From contig NZ_SRSF01000005.1 in NCBI RefSeq assembly GCF_004803465.1, positions 160,165 to 224,164 on the forward strand: a stretch of 64,000 nucleotides of DNA, given 5' to 3'. Positions 1 through 8,840 of the stretch are shown here, piece by piece. The position numbers and the translations under genes were made by a program. The DNA is from Neolewinella litorea. Its GTDB lineage: Bacteria; Bacteroidota; Bacteroidia; Chitinophagales; Saprospiraceae. Position 1 is the first letter of the stretch. Every line of letters starts with the position of its first letter. Under the pieces are notes generated by a model. That model saw only the letters and a program-made list of their open reading frames with translations, had not been told where the DNA came from and ran no database searches.

Positions 1-558
1 GCGCACCACCCGCCAGTAGTTGGCATGCTCCAGGCGGAGGACGCGCTCGGCGATCTTTTCCGGTGAGTCGTCGGGGTCGAGGCGCACGGCGGCCTGGTAG
101 ATGATGTCGCCCTCGTCGTAATTCTCGTTGACGTAGTGTACGGTGATGCCGGTTTCCGACTCGCCCGCCGCCTTGACGGCCTGGTGGACGTGCCGGCCGT
201 ACATGCCCTTGCCGCCGTATTGGGGGAGCAGGGCGGGGTGGATGTTGACGATGCGGTCGGGAAAGGCCGCGACGAGGTAACCGGGGATGAGCCAGAGGAA
301 GCCGGCCAGAACGATCAGGTCGACGGCATAGTGCTCCAGGGCGCCGAGGAGTTCGGTGCCGGAAGCCCACTCGCTCCGCTTGACGACCAGACTCGGCAGC
401 CCGCGCTCCGCCGCAACGGTAAGTGCCCCGGCGGTAGCCTTGTTGCTCACCAGCAGGACCACCTCAACGCCATCCTCCGGGTGGGCCTGAAAGCGATCGA
501 TCATGACCCGGGCGTTGGATCCGCCGCCGCTGACGAAAATGGCGATGCGTGTGCTCAT
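1..558 (-). CDS. purN: phosphoribosylglycinamide formyltransferase, partial
   Basis: Third step of de novo purine synthesis: formyl transfer from 10-formyl-tetrahydrofolate to GAR, in the cytosol. The frame reads from ATG at 558 to the window edge (186 codons), so the C-terminus lies outside. Visible family motifs are the N-terminal VSGGGSNA phosphate-binding loop, the NIHPALLP segment carrying the catalytic Asn and His, and HYVNENYDEGDII with the conserved substrate-binding acidic region. The family is usually 190-215 residues, so only a short tail is missing. It is preceded on the same strand by the MFS gene with a 43-bp gap, which may or may not be an operon. Assignment is firm. Confidence 0.95.
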   Translation of the reverse strand, partial: MSTRIAIFVSGGGSNARVMIDRFQAHPEDGVEVVLLVSNKATAGALTVAAERGLPSLVVKRSEWASGTELLGALEHYAVDLIVLAGFLWLIPGYLVAAFPDRIVNIHPALLPQYGGKGMYGRHVHQAVKAAGESETGITVHYVNENYDEGDIIYQAAVRLDPDDSPEKIAERVLRLEHANYWRVVR

Positions 559-601
559 GGGTGCAAGTACGGAAATCTGAACGGGAGATAAGGGATATGC
601 C

Positions 602-1858
602 TCAAGCCACCGCCCGGATACGGCTGGCCGTGTATACCGCTACGATGCTCATGGCGATGGTGAAGTAGCCGAGCAACTCGTAGTGCTGCAGCTTGCCGTC
701 GGGTCCCTCGGTGATGATGAACCCAGCTACCATGCTGCTGAAGAAGAGGGCCATTTCGTTGACCGACTGCCGAATGCTCATGAACCCGCCGCGGTTCTCG
801 GGGCGCACCACGCTGGTGATCATGGTCGTGGCCGGTACGTTGCGGCCGCTGGCGACCACGAAGAAGGAACTGGTGACAAGTAGCGCGACGGGGATGGAAT
901 TGGTGTCGAGATTGGTGAGGGCGTAGATGCTGAAGAGCGCCAGGAACGAGGCGATGGTGAATACCCGCATGCGCCCGTAGCGGTCGGCCAACCGCCCAAA
1001 GAGGGGCAACAGCACTACCGTGAGGCCCCCGCCGATGAGGTAGATAAGGCTCACCTGCTTGTCGGCAAAGCCCACGTTGATCTGCATGTAGGGGGCGATG
1101 AAGGGAATGATGGTGAAGTGACCCAGCATAAGGGTGAGGGTGAAGAGCAGTGCCGCCCGCTGGTTGGCATTGGAGAAGATGGCCCGGAAGGGCGCGGCGA
1201 TCTTGCTGCCCACCGAGCGCGGTTGCAGTAACTGGGCTTCCGGGTCGCGGCTCACTTCGCCCAGGGATTCGTCGGGCACGATGGTTTCCTCCACCAGGTG
1301 GCCGCGCATGTGCGGTACGAAAAAGAAGGCCACGGTGACGAACAGGGCCGCCAGGGCCGCCGTGGCGTAGAAGGGGGCCTGCCAGCTGTATTCCGCCGCA
1401 ATCCAGATGCCGGCCGGCACGCCCACGACGGAGGCGGCGCTGAAGGCCGTCATCACCCAGCCCATGGCCGAGGCGCGGCGTTGCAGGGGAATGACGTCGC
1501 CCACAATGGCCAGCACCAGGGCGCCCAGGGTGCCGCCGAACAGACCGGTGCCGAAACGCGCCGCCAGCAGAAAGCCGTAGGTAGGGGCAAAGGCGCAGGC
1601 GAGCGTGCCGACGGTGAAGCAGGTAAAGAGAAACAGCAAGGCGGTGCGGCGGTCGAAGCGGTCGATCACCACCGTGCTCACCAGGTTGCCGGTAAAGGCC
1701 GCCAGGGCGTAGGCCGACACCACCCAGGCGAACTGGCCGGGGGAGATGGCAAAGGCATTCATGATCGTCTTGCCCAGGGGCATGATGATCATGAAGTCGA
1801 TGATGTGGCAAAACTGGACCGTAGCCAGGATGAGGAGCAACCGTTTCTCGTTGATCAT
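602..1858 (-). CDS. MFS transporter
   Basis: A 418-residue inner-membrane protein with about twelve hydrophobic segments and a central charged loop around residues 190-215, as expected of the major facilitator superfamily. An early segment resembles the drug-efflux type (Bcr/AraJ-like), but the substrate cannot be read from sequence. The start at 1858 is chosen because its ATG overlaps the TGA stop of the upstream epimerase gene (ATGA), a normal sign of translational coupling; an upstream ATG at 1876 would run further into that gene. Coupling to methylmalonyl-CoA epimerase may be only positional. Confidence 0.85.
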   Translation of the reverse strand: MINEKRLLLILATVQFCHIIDFMIIMPLGKTIMNAFAISPGQFAWVVSAYALAAFTGNLVSTVVIDRFDRRTALLFLFTCFTVGTLACAFAPTYGFLLAARFGTGLFGGTLGALVLAIVGDVIPLQRRASAMGWVMTAFSAASVVGVPAGIWIAAEYSWQAPFYATAALAALFVTVAFFFVPHMRGHLVEETIVPDESLGEVSRDPEAQLLQPRSVGSKIAAPFRAIFSNANQRAALLFTLTLMLGHFTIIPFIAPYMQINVGFADKQVSLIYLIGGGLTVVLLPLFGRLADRYGRMRVFTIASFLALFSIYALTNLDTNSIPVALLVTSSFFVVASGRNVPATTMITSVVRPENRGGFMSIRQSVNEMALFFSSMVAGFIITEGPDGKLQHYELLGYFTIAMSIVAVYTASRIRAVA

Positions 1859-2262
1859 TCGCGGCGGCTTTGGCAAATTTCCACGAGTACGCCGTTGGTG
1901 CTTTTGGGGTGGAGAAAGCAGACGAGCTTGTTGTCGGCGCCCTCGGAGGGGAGCTCCTGCAGCAGTTCGAAGCCGTCTTCCCGCAGGCGGTGCATTTCGG
2001 CGTGGATATCATCCACTTCGAAGGCGAGGTGGTGGATGCCGGGACCGCGCTTATCGAGGTACTTCTGGATGGGCCCGGTGGCGCCTTCGGGGGCGACGAG
2101 TTCGAGTTTTGCCTCGCCCGCTCCGCCGCGGAAGAAACTGGTGGTGACCGACTGTTCCGCCACGGTTTCGCGTTTGTAGGAACCGCGCCCGAGCAGTTTT
2201 TTCAGCAGGGCTTCGCTCTCTTCCAGGTTGCTTACGGCGATACCGATGTGCTCTAGTCGCAT
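1855..2262 (-). CDS. mce: methylmalonyl-CoA epimerase
   Basis: 135-residue vicinal-oxygen-chelate protein that interconverts (S)- and (R)-methylmalonyl-CoA in propionate metabolism. It has the typical start MRLEHIGIAVSNLEE, the GPGIHHLAFEVDDI block with a metal-ligand His, and a C-terminal NGVLVEICQ segment with the ligand Glu. Two betaalphabetabetabeta modules fill the length. The ATG at 2262 gives the normal family N-terminus; a longer frame upstream adds 32 unrelated residues. Its stop overlaps the MFS start. meaB, the chaperone of the next enzyme (methylmalonyl-CoA mutase), lies 3 kb away, but the mutase itself is not in the window. Confidence 0.93.
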   Translation of the reverse strand: MRLEHIGIAVSNLEESEALLKKLLGRGSYKRETVAEQSVTTSFFRGGAGEAKLELVAPEGATGPIQKYLDKRGPGIHHLAFEVDDIHAEMHRLREDGFELLQELPSEGADNKLVCFLHPKSTNGVLVEICQSRRE

Positions 2263-2462
2263 GTTTTTCGGGGTTATGCAGCAGTAACGCACGGCGGGGG
2301 GGAAGGTTAGGGAGGGGTGGATGGGTAGTGGTCCGACCAATAATCCGCGGACCAGCACATGGTAGCCGCCGCCGCAGATCGTAAATCAGCCCCCGGAAAC
2401 CAAAGCTTAACCCCGCCAAACCTGCGGCCGGCCGTATTTTGCGGGAGCACAACACCGTTGCC

Positions 2463-2858
2463 ATGGCTACTTCCTTCAAACCCTCCGGCTACAACAGCCT
2501 TTCCCCCTACCACGTAGTGAAGGGTGCGGACGCCTACATTGACTTCCTGGAGCGGGTGTTCGGGGCGGAACGGCTGCGGCGCTACACCCACGAGGGCCGG
2601 GTGGTGCACGCTGAGGTGCGCCTCGACGATACCGTGCTGATGCTCGCCGAGGCAACGGAGCAGTTTCCGCCCAACCGACCGCTGACGCACCTGTATGTTG
2701 CCGATGTGGACAAACTTCATCAGCGGGCCGTCGAGGCGGGAGGCACCTCCATCGATGCACCCCGGGAGCGACCGGGCGACCCCGACCGCCGCGGTGCTTT
2801 TTCCGACCCGTTCGGGGGAAGCTGGTCGGTGGCTACCCAAGTTCACCCGGCCACCTGA
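2463..2858 (+). CDS. VOC (glyoxalase/PhnB-like) family protein
   Basis: 131-residue protein of the vicinal-oxygen-chelate fold. The N-terminal LSPYHVVKGADAYIDFLERV segment, the HAEVRLDDTVLMLAE strand and the DPFGGSWSVAT end match the PhnB-like subgroup often annotated as glyoxalase/bleomycin-resistance-like. Substrate and metal are unknown. The start at 2463 (ATG, MATSFK) is preferred over an upstream in-frame start at 2439 because it gives the usual short N-terminus. proA follows after 24 bp on the same strand and may be co-transcribed. Confidence 0.8.
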   Translation: MATSFKPSGYNSLSPYHVVKGADAYIDFLERVFGAERLRRYTHEGRVVHAEVRLDDTVLMLAEATEQFPPNRPLTHLYVADVDKLHQRAVEAGGTSIDAPRERPGDPDRRGAFSDPFGGSWSVATQVHPAT

Positions 2859-2882
2859 TCTTTCCTCAAACACCCTATTGCC

Positions 2883-4148
2883 ATGACGGCCACTGACCAG
2901 TCCACTGCCATTCGGGATGCGCTCGGCGACCTGCGCGCCGCCGCCGGCCGCCTCAACCGCCTGCCCGCCGAAAAGCTCAACACCTGCCTCCTGCGGCTGG
3001 CCGATCTGACCGAAGCCCATACGGAGGAGCTGCTGGGCGCCAATGCGCGGGACCTGGCCCGTATGGATCCCGCCAACCCCAAATACGACCGGCTGCTGCT
3101 GAACGAAGACCGATTGCTGGCAATCGCCCAAGATTTGCGCCGGGTAGCGGAATTGCCCTCCCCCCTGGGCCGGATGCTGGAGGAGCGGACGCTGGCCAAC
3201 GGATTGCAGTTGAGTCGGGTGAGTGTACCCATCGGTGTAGTGGGCATCGTGTTTGAGTCGCGGCCCAACGTGACCTTCGATGTATTCGCGCTGAACCTGA
3301 AGGCCGGCAACGCCACCGTGCTCAAGGGCAGCCGCGATGCCGCCGACAGCAACCGGGCCATCATGCACCTCATCGAACGGGCGTTGGCGGACACCGGTCT
3401 GCCCCCAGCCTGCTTCCTGGCCCCGGCCGACCGGGAGGCGCTGCAGCCTATTCTGACCGCCGACGGACTGGTGGACGTCATCATTCCCCGCGGCAGCCAG
3501 GGACTCATCGACCACGTGCGGGCCAACGCCACCGTGCCCGTGATTGAAACCGGGGCGGGAATCTGCCACGCCTACGTAGACGCCACGGCCAACCTTGACT
3601 GGGCCCGGAAGATCATCACCAACGCCAAGGCGCGGCGCGTGAGCGTGTGTAACGCTTTGGACTGCCTGCTCGTGCACCAGCAGCAACTGGATCGGCTGCC
3701 TGATCTATTGGAAATTTTGGGCCGCGAGCACCGGTGTGAGGTATACGCGGATGCGGAAGCTTACCCTGCGCTGGAGGGGCGTTATCCCGCAGCCCTGCTC
3801 AAGCACGCCAATGAGGATTCCTTCGGTACGGAGTTTCTGCGGATGGCGCTTTCGGTAAAGACGGTGCCCGGCATAGATGAGGCGATCGAGCACGTGGAGC
3901 ACTACGGCAGTCGGCACAGCGAGACCATCATCAGCGAAGACGAAGTGAATCAGGAACGGTACCTGCGCGAGGTGGACTCCGCGGTGGTGTACGTGAACAG
4001 CAGCACTGCCTTCACGGATGGCGGGCAGTTCGAGCTCGGGGCGGAGATCGGGATCAGTACCCAAAAGTTGCACGCCCGGGGGCCGATGGGCCTGGAAGCC
4101 CTCACGAGCTATAAATGGTTGGTGCGGGGGAATGGGCAGTTGCGGTAG
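2883..4148 (+). CDS. proA: glutamate-5-semialdehyde dehydrogenase (gamma-glutamyl phosphate reductase)
   Basis: 421-residue cytosolic enzyme that reduces gamma-glutamyl phosphate to glutamate semialdehyde with NADPH, the second step of proline synthesis. It has the aldehyde-dehydrogenase-like fold with GVVGIVFESRPNVT, the VLKGSRDAADSN cofactor region, ETGAGICHAYVD, and the nucleophile in SVCNALDCLL (Cys about 256). The C-terminal GAEIGISTQKLHARGPMGLE block is complete and the length is normal. proB, its usual partner, is not adjacent here. Confidence 0.97.
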   Translation: MTATDQSTAIRDALGDLRAAAGRLNRLPAEKLNTCLLRLADLTEAHTEELLGANARDLARMDPANPKYDRLLLNEDRLLAIAQDLRRVAELPSPLGRMLEERTLANGLQLSRVSVPIGVVGIVFESRPNVTFDVFALNLKAGNATVLKGSRDAADSNRAIMHLIERALADTGLPPACFLAPADREALQPILTADGLVDVIIPRGSQGLIDHVRANATVPVIETGAGICHAYVDATANLDWARKIITNAKARRVSVCNALDCLLVHQQQLDRLPDLLEILGREHRCEVYADAEAYPALEGRYPAALLKHANEDSFGTEFLRMALSVKTVPGIDEAIEHVEHYGSRHSETIISEDEVNQERYLREVDSAVVYVNSSTAFTDGGQFELGAEIGISTQKLHARGPMGLEALTSYKWLVRGNGQLR

Positions 4149-4261
4149 ATTAGTAACGATTTACGATTTCGGACCTACCCGTTAATCTGGCACTCCTACC
4201 GTTCCGGGCGAGGGTTATTCCGGCAGCCGGCTTCCTCACCGGCGGTGTAAATTGCGGCCGT

Positions 4262-5305
4262 ATGGCTTCCCGTTCCCTTTCCCGCCTGAGCCTGTCGACC
4301 ACTGCGCTGGACCTGCGGCTGGCGGTGCTGCTGCTGTTGCTCATCGTTGCGATCGGTACGGGGGGACTGATGCTGATCGAGGGCTACACCGTGCTGGAGG
4401 CCTTCTACATGTCGGTGATCACCATCTCAACGGTGGGTTTCGGTGAGGTGCGGCCGTTGTCGGACGGCGGCCGGGTATTCGTATCCGCGCTGGTGGTCGT
4501 CAACATTGGCGTGGTGGGCTACGTGTTGGCCGCCTTTTCTTACTACGTTTTTGACGGAAGACTATTTGAGACCATGCAGTACAACCGGGTTCAGTCGAAG
4601 ATTGGCAAATTGAAGGGCCACACCATCGTTTGTGGCTACGGAAAGTACGGTCAGGAGATCGTCAGCCACCTGCAACTGCACGACCATCCGTACGTCATCA
4701 TCGAGCAGGACGAGGAGAAACTTCAGTCCTTACTGGAGGACGACAACGATGCCCTATACGTCATCGACGACGCCACCCACGACGATACCCTTTTCGCGGC
4801 CGGCATTGAGCGGGCTAATGCCCTGATCACGGCGCTGAACGACGACAGCGATAATCTCTTCATCGTGTTGTCCGCCAAGGACCTCAACCCGCGCCTGCGC
4901 ATCGTGAGCCGCGCCAAGGAAGTCAGGGGGCGCCAGAAGATGATGAAGGCTGGGGCCACGCACGTGATCATGCCGGAACAGATCGGCGGCTTCTACATGG
5001 CCACCCTTATTTCCAAGCCCGGGGCCATTGAGTTCTTTAGCTTCATCACCAACGAGTTGTCGGCCGACATCGGCTTCGAGGAGCTCCGCTACGACCAGTT
5101 ACCCGAACGCTACCGCGGCAAGCCGATCGCCGACCTGCACCTGCGGGCCAATACGGGTGTAAACATCATCGGTCATCGGATGGGCGGCGGGAAATACTCG
5201 GTCAACCCCGGGCCGGAGACCATTCTGGAGCCCAACGCCAGTTTTATCGTAGTCGGCAATCCGCAGCAGATCGGGGCCCTGCGCAAGCTTTGCGGACTGG
5301 GCTAG
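4262..5305 (+). CDS. potassium channel protein with RCK (TrkA-N/TrkA-C) domain
   Basis: 347-residue two-TM ion channel. TM1 is at about 20-38, the pore helix and selectivity filter TISTVGFGE at about 54-62, and TM2 at about 72-95. A cytosolic RCK domain starts near 120 with the Rossmann motif GYGKYG (125-130) and the following acidic strand end VIIEQD, and continues to a TrkA-C domain from about 270. This is the KefC/MthK-like architecture for ligand-gated K+ flux. The gene is flanked by short intergenic regions; a TAnnTTTG-type motif is not evident upstream. The ligand cannot be read from sequence. Confidence 0.9.
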   Translation: MASRSLSRLSLSTTALDLRLAVLLLLLIVAIGTGGLMLIEGYTVLEAFYMSVITISTVGFGEVRPLSDGGRVFVSALVVVNIGVVGYVLAAFSYYVFDGRLFETMQYNRVQSKIGKLKGHTIVCGYGKYGQEIVSHLQLHDHPYVIIEQDEEKLQSLLEDDNDALYVIDDATHDDTLFAAGIERANALITALNDDSDNLFIVLSAKDLNPRLRIVSRAKEVRGRQKMMKAGATHVIMPEQIGGFYMATLISKPGAIEFFSFITNELSADIGFEELRYDQLPERYRGKPIADLHLRANTGVNIIGHRMGGGKYSVNPGPETILEPNASFIVVGNPQQIGALRKLCGLG

Positions 5306-5345
5306 GCGTCGGCGGTGGTCTTCGGAATACTATCTTGCCGGCCCC

Positions 5346-6329
5346 ATGGACGTTGATGCCCTCTTTGCCGATCTACAGTCGGCCCGCCACCGGCGGGCCC
5401 TGGGCCGGGCCATCACCCTGGTAGAGAGCAACCGCACGGAGGACCAGGCCGCCGCCGCCCGGCTCATCGCCCTGGCGGAGCGGCACCCGCCGGCGCGTCC
5501 CACCTTCCGGGTGGGCGTCAGCGGGACGCCCGGGGTGGGTAAGTCGACCTTCATCGAGGCCTTCGGTCTGGAACTGGTGCGCCGCGGCCACCGTCTGGCG
5601 GTACTGGCCATCGATCCCACCAGCAGCCTGAGCGGTGGCAGCATCCTGGGCGACAAGACCCGTATGGAACTGCTGACGCGGGAGGAGGCGGTGTACATCC
5701 GCCCTAGCCCGAACGCCGGAGAACTCGGTGGCGTAGGGCCGGCCAGCCGCGCCGCCGTCCTGCTGTGCGAGGCCGCGGGGTACGACTACCTGATCGTGGA
5801 AACCGTAGGGGTGGGACAGGCGGAGTGGCAGGTACACGCAATGACCGACGCCTTCCTGCTGCTGGCCCAGCCCGCCGCAGGCGACGACCTGCAGGGGATC
5901 AAGCGGGGCATCCTCGAGCTGGCCGACCACCTCGTTGTAAACAAAGCCGATGCCCTGCCGAAGGAGGCGCGCCTGGCCGCTGCCGAACTGCGCCGGGGGC
6001 TCCATTTGGCTCCCGCCCGTCCCGACGGCTGGACGGTAGAGGTCGCCACCGCCAGTGCACTGACCGGGCAGGGGATTCCGGAAGTGGCCAACCGCCTGGA
6101 AACCTACCGGGAGCGGCTGTCCGCGGCCATCGCCCGGCGCCGCCAGGAGCAGCGAACCGAATGGTTGCGGGAGCAACTTCGTCGCGAACTGCTCCGCCGG
6201 CTGGACGTTTACCTGAAATCGCGCGGCTGGGAAAACGACGAATTGCGTACCCATCTCGACGAATACCTCACCATTCCCGCCGCCGCTGATGTTATACTGG
6301 CGGACTTTCTAAAATCGAATAGACCATGA
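5346..6329 (+). CDS. meaB: methylmalonyl-CoA mutase-associated GTPase MeaB
   Basis: 327-residue P-loop GTPase of the ArgK/MeaB family, which protects and reloads B12-dependent methylmalonyl-CoA mutase. Walker A is GTPGVGKST at about 60-68, the family signature DPTSSLSGGSILGDKTRM follows, then ETVGVGQAE (switch region) and NKAD for guanine recognition. The C-terminal dimerisation helices are present. The stop overlaps the ATG of lemA (ATGA), so translation is probably coupled, although LemA has no known link with mutase. The mutase genes are outside the window. Confidence 0.95.
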   Translation: MDVDALFADLQSARHRRALGRAITLVESNRTEDQAAAARLIALAERHPPARPTFRVGVSGTPGVGKSTFIEAFGLELVRRGHRLAVLAIDPTSSLSGGSILGDKTRMELLTREEAVYIRPSPNAGELGGVGPASRAAVLLCEAAGYDYLIVETVGVGQAEWQVHAMTDAFLLLAQPAAGDDLQGIKRGILELADHLVVNKADALPKEARLAAAELRRGLHLAPARPDGWTVEVATASALTGQGIPEVANRLETYRERLSAAIARRRQEQRTEWLREQLRRELLRRLDVYLKSRGWENDELRTHLDEYLTIPAAADVILADFLKSNRP

Positions 6330-6913
6330 GATCATTTACCACCCTCGCCCTGATCGTGGGTATTTTGGGCATCCTGCTTATCGGAGGATGCACGAGTTAC
6401 AACGGATTCGTGAACGCCGAAGAAGATGTCGAGCGGGTATGGTCCGACGTGGAGACCCAGTACCAGCGTCGCTCGGACCTGATCCCGAACCTGGTCAATA
6501 CGGTCAAGGGGGCCGCGGAGTTTGAGCGGGGTACGCTGGAGGCCGTCACCGAGGCCCGCGCCAAGGCGACTTCCATCAACATCGACGCCGACAACCTCAC
6601 GCCCGAAATGCTGGAGCAGTTCCAGGCCGCTCAGGCCCAGATCTCTTCCGGATTGGGTCGCCTGCTGGCTACCGCCGAAGCTTACCCCCAATTGCAGTCG
6701 AACCAGCAATTCCAGGCGCTGCAGGACGAACTGGCCGGTACGGAGAACCGCATCGCCGTAGCCCGTAGCCGCTTCAACGAGGAGGCTACCGAATACAACA
6801 AACAGATCCGCCGCTTCCCCGGTGCCCTCTTCGCGAGCGTATTCGGGTTTGATGAAAAGCCCCAGTTCCAGGCCGAAGCCGGTGCCCAAAACGCCCCGAC
6901 GGTAGAGTTTTAA
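6326..6913 (+). CDS. lemA: LemA family protein (lipoprotein-like N-terminus)
   Basis: 195-residue LemA-family protein. A hydrophobic N-terminal segment ends in a lipobox-like LIGGC (Cys 22), followed by the conserved coiled-coil LemA core with EDVERVWSDVETQYQRRSD and LIPNLVNTVKG. LemA proteins are membrane-anchored and of unclear biochemical role. They commonly occur next to TPM-domain proteins, as here: the two following genes are both TPM proteins and the first overlaps this stop by one base (TAATG). The meaB stop overlaps this start. The set is best read as one operon. Confidence 0.9.
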   Translation: MRSFTTLALIVGILGILLIGGCTSYNGFVNAEEDVERVWSDVETQYQRRSDLIPNLVNTVKGAAEFERGTLEAVTEARAKATSINIDADNLTPEMLEQFQAAQAQISSGLGRLLATAEAYPQLQSNQQFQALQDELAGTENRIAVARSRFNEEATEYNKQIRRFPGALFASVFGFDEKPQFQAEAGAQNAPTVEF

Positions 6914-7341
6914 TGGTCAGGTTTTTCACCAAAGAGGAAGAAGCCCGCATCGTGGGGGCCATCCGGGAGGCTGAACTGGCCACCTCGGGCGAAATCCGCG
7001 TACACGTGGAGGTCGGTGCCCGCAAGCCCGCCCTGGACGTGGCCAAGCGCCTCTTCCACGAACTCGGTATGGATCAGACCCAGGACCGCAATGGTGTTCT
7101 CATCCTGCTGGCCGTTGACCGGCGCGAGTTCGCTATCCTGGGCGACGAGGGGATCAATAAGGTGGTACCCAAGGATTTCTGGGACGAAGAGCGCGACCTG
7201 ATGCAACAGCACTTCCGCCGCGGCGACTTCGCCACCGGTATTGAACTGGTCGTGCAGCAGATTGGCCGTAACCTCAAGCAGTTCTTCCCCTACCAGACCG
7301 ACGACGTGAACGAATTGCCCGACGAAATCAGCTACAACTAG
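6913..7341 (+). CDS. TPM domain-containing protein (short, cytosolic type)
   Basis: 142-residue protein consisting essentially of one TPM (TLP18.3/Psb32/MOLO-1) domain. Its start FFTKEEEARIVGAIREAE and the segments TSGEIRVHVEV, NGVLILLAVDRREFAILGDEGI and the later FRRGDFATGIELVVQQIG are typical. There is no signal peptide or TM segment, unlike the next gene. It sits between lemA (one-base overlap) and the longer TPM gene, the common lemA-tpm-tpm arrangement of Bacteroidota. TPM domains have been linked to acid phosphatase activity and photosystem repair in plants; the bacterial role is unclear. Confidence 0.88.
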   Translation: MVRFFTKEEEARIVGAIREAELATSGEIRVHVEVGARKPALDVAKRLFHELGMDQTQDRNGVLILLAVDRREFAILGDEGINKVVPKDFWDEERDLMQQHFRRGDFATGIELVVQQIGRNLKQFFPYQTDDVNELPDEISYN

Positions 7342-7348
7342 ATCCTGC

Positions 7349-7373
7349 GTACTCCTCCCCTTCGGGGGAGTAC
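7349..7373. other. small hairpin between the two TPM genes
   Basis: Inverted repeat with outer arms GTACTCC and GGAGTAC and a few further C-G pairs around a TTC loop, with one bulged T. No T-run follows on either strand, so it is not a standard terminator. It may moderate transcript stability or expression between the two TPM genes. Confidence 0.35.
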
Positions 7374-7387
7374 ACAAAACCCCAACC

Positions 7388-8224
7388 GTGAATCAGTACC
7401 GCCAACGCCCCCTGTTTAGTCTGCCCCGCTGGACGGCGTTGTTCGTTCTGCTGATCACCGCCTGGGGTCTGGGGGCCCAGCCGGAAATCCCGCGCAGCAC
7501 CAATCAGCTGGTCAACGACTTTGCCGGCCTGATGACCTCCGCCCAGCAGGCCCAGCTCACCGAACAGCTGAATGCCTACGCCCGCGAAACCTCCACCCAG
7601 ATCGCGGTGGTCACCGAAGCTTCCCTGCAGGGGCAGCCGGTCTTTGATCGCAGTCTGGCCATTGCCGAAGGGTGGGGCATCGGGGGTTCGGAGGACAAGG
7701 ACAACGGGGTGCTCATCTACGTAGCCCGCGACGACCGCAAAATCTACATCCAGACCGGCTACGGCGTGGAGGGCTTTCTCAACGATGCCCGGGCGGGTCG
7801 TATCATCCGGAATATCATGACGCCGGCCTTTCGCCAGGGCGATTACTACGCCGGCATATCCGGGGCCGTGCAGGCCATCATGGACGCCGGGCGCGGGGAG
7901 TATACCGCGGATGAGGTGCCGGAAGAGCAGCCGGGCATCCCCCCGGTATTCATCTTCATTTTCATATTCGTCATCTTCATGCTGCTCAATCGCTTCGGCA
8001 ATCGCCACGACGATGATGACGACGACGACGGCGGCTACTGGCGCGGGGGTCACTACGACGGGCGCCGGAGTCCGCGCGGTCGGCGGGGCGGCGGCTGGTT
8101 CATCCTGCCCGGCGGCTTTGGCGGCGGCGGTGGTGGAGGCGGCGGCTTCGGGGGCGGCGGTGGTGGCTTCGGCGGCTTTGGCGGTGGTGGCTTCGGCGGC
8201 GGAGGCGCGGGCGGCGGCTGGTAG
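7388..8224 (+). CDS. TPM domain-containing membrane protein with Gly-rich tail (YgcG-like)
   Basis: 278-residue protein with a signal peptide (hydrophobic stretch around 15-33, cleavage near GLGAQ), an extracytoplasmic TPM domain (about 38-175, with STNQLVNDFAGLM and DNGVLIYVARDDRKIYIQTGYGVEG), one TM segment (about 196-207) and a cytosolic His/Asp patch followed by a long Gly-Gly-Phe-rich tail (about 240-278). The start is GTG at 7388; no in-frame ATG would leave the signal peptide intact. It closes the lemA-tpm-tpm operon. The tail is low-complexity, so function cannot be inferred beyond the TPM domain. Confidence 0.9.
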   Translation: MNQYRQRPLFSLPRWTALFVLLITAWGLGAQPEIPRSTNQLVNDFAGLMTSAQQAQLTEQLNAYARETSTQIAVVTEASLQGQPVFDRSLAIAEGWGIGGSEDKDNGVLIYVARDDRKIYIQTGYGVEGFLNDARAGRIIRNIMTPAFRQGDYYAGISGAVQAIMDAGRGEYTADEVPEEQPGIPPVFIFIFIFVIFMLLNRFGNRHDDDDDDDGGYWRGGHYDGRRSPRGRRGGGWFILPGGFGGGGGGGGGFGGGGGGFGGFGGGGFGGGGAGGGW

Positions 8225-8298
8225 CGGTCTTAACGCTTCGTTGACACCCATTGCGGTCGGCCGTGCGTTAGGTTTATCTTAGCCAAAATTTCCCGACC

Positions 8299-8742
8299 AT
8301 GCGTTATCTCATTCTGCTCTGTATGCTGGGCCTCTCGGTCGCCGGCACCGCGCAATCGGCCGCGGCATCCGTGTGGCAGGACCTGGCGAAGGTGAGCTAC
8401 GAAAAGAAATACGACGAGCTGCTGGGCTTCAAGGTGGACGTGCCGGTGTTCGGCCAGGACGTCAAGGCCCTGGAGGGCAAGGTCATTGAGATCAGCGGTT
8501 ACATCGTCCCCGTGGAGGGTTACAAGAGCCACAACGAGTTCGTCTTCAGCGCCTACCCGTATAACATGTGCTTTTTTTGCGGGGGCGCAGGTCCCGAGAC
8601 CGTTATGGAAGTCACGGCCAAGGAGCCTGTGAAGTATCGCACCGAGCGGATCACCCTGCGCGGCAAGCTGAAGCTCAACAACGACAACATCAACCAACTG
8701 ATGTACATCCTGGAAGACGCCGAGCAGGTATTGACCAAGTAA
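8299..8742 (+). CDS. secreted DUF3299-like protein
   Basis: 147-residue protein with a signal peptide (about 1-22) and a small beta-rich domain. The pattern W-x-D-L near the start, ISGYIVPVEG, then SAYPYNMCFFCGGAG with a vicinal Cys pair (91 and 94) resembles DUF3299, in which a similar GYxVPL segment precedes a Cys-containing PYxGAC loop. Those proteins are periplasmic and often lie near ABC transport or metal-handling genes. Role unknown. A TAGGTTTA motif at 8269-8276 could be its -7 promoter element. The family call is from motif likeness only. Confidence 0.65.
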   Translation: MRYLILLCMLGLSVAGTAQSAAASVWQDLAKVSYEKKYDELLGFKVDVPVFGQDVKALEGKVIEISGYIVPVEGYKSHNEFVFSAYPYNMCFFCGGAGPETVMEVTAKEPVKYRTERITLRGKLKLNNDNINQLMYILEDAEQVLTK

Positions 8743-8840
8743 TCGCCCCGCCGGATTCCATTGGTGAAGACGGCACCGTCGCTATTATTATCCGCCGGGC
8801 TACGCATTACCCTGGAACCCGGCCACTGAACCCCGATCCT

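Noticed and set aside
8568..8840. N-terminal extension of the M28 lipoprotein from an upstream start
   Set aside because: It would overlap the DUF3299-like gene and hide the signal peptide and lipobox.
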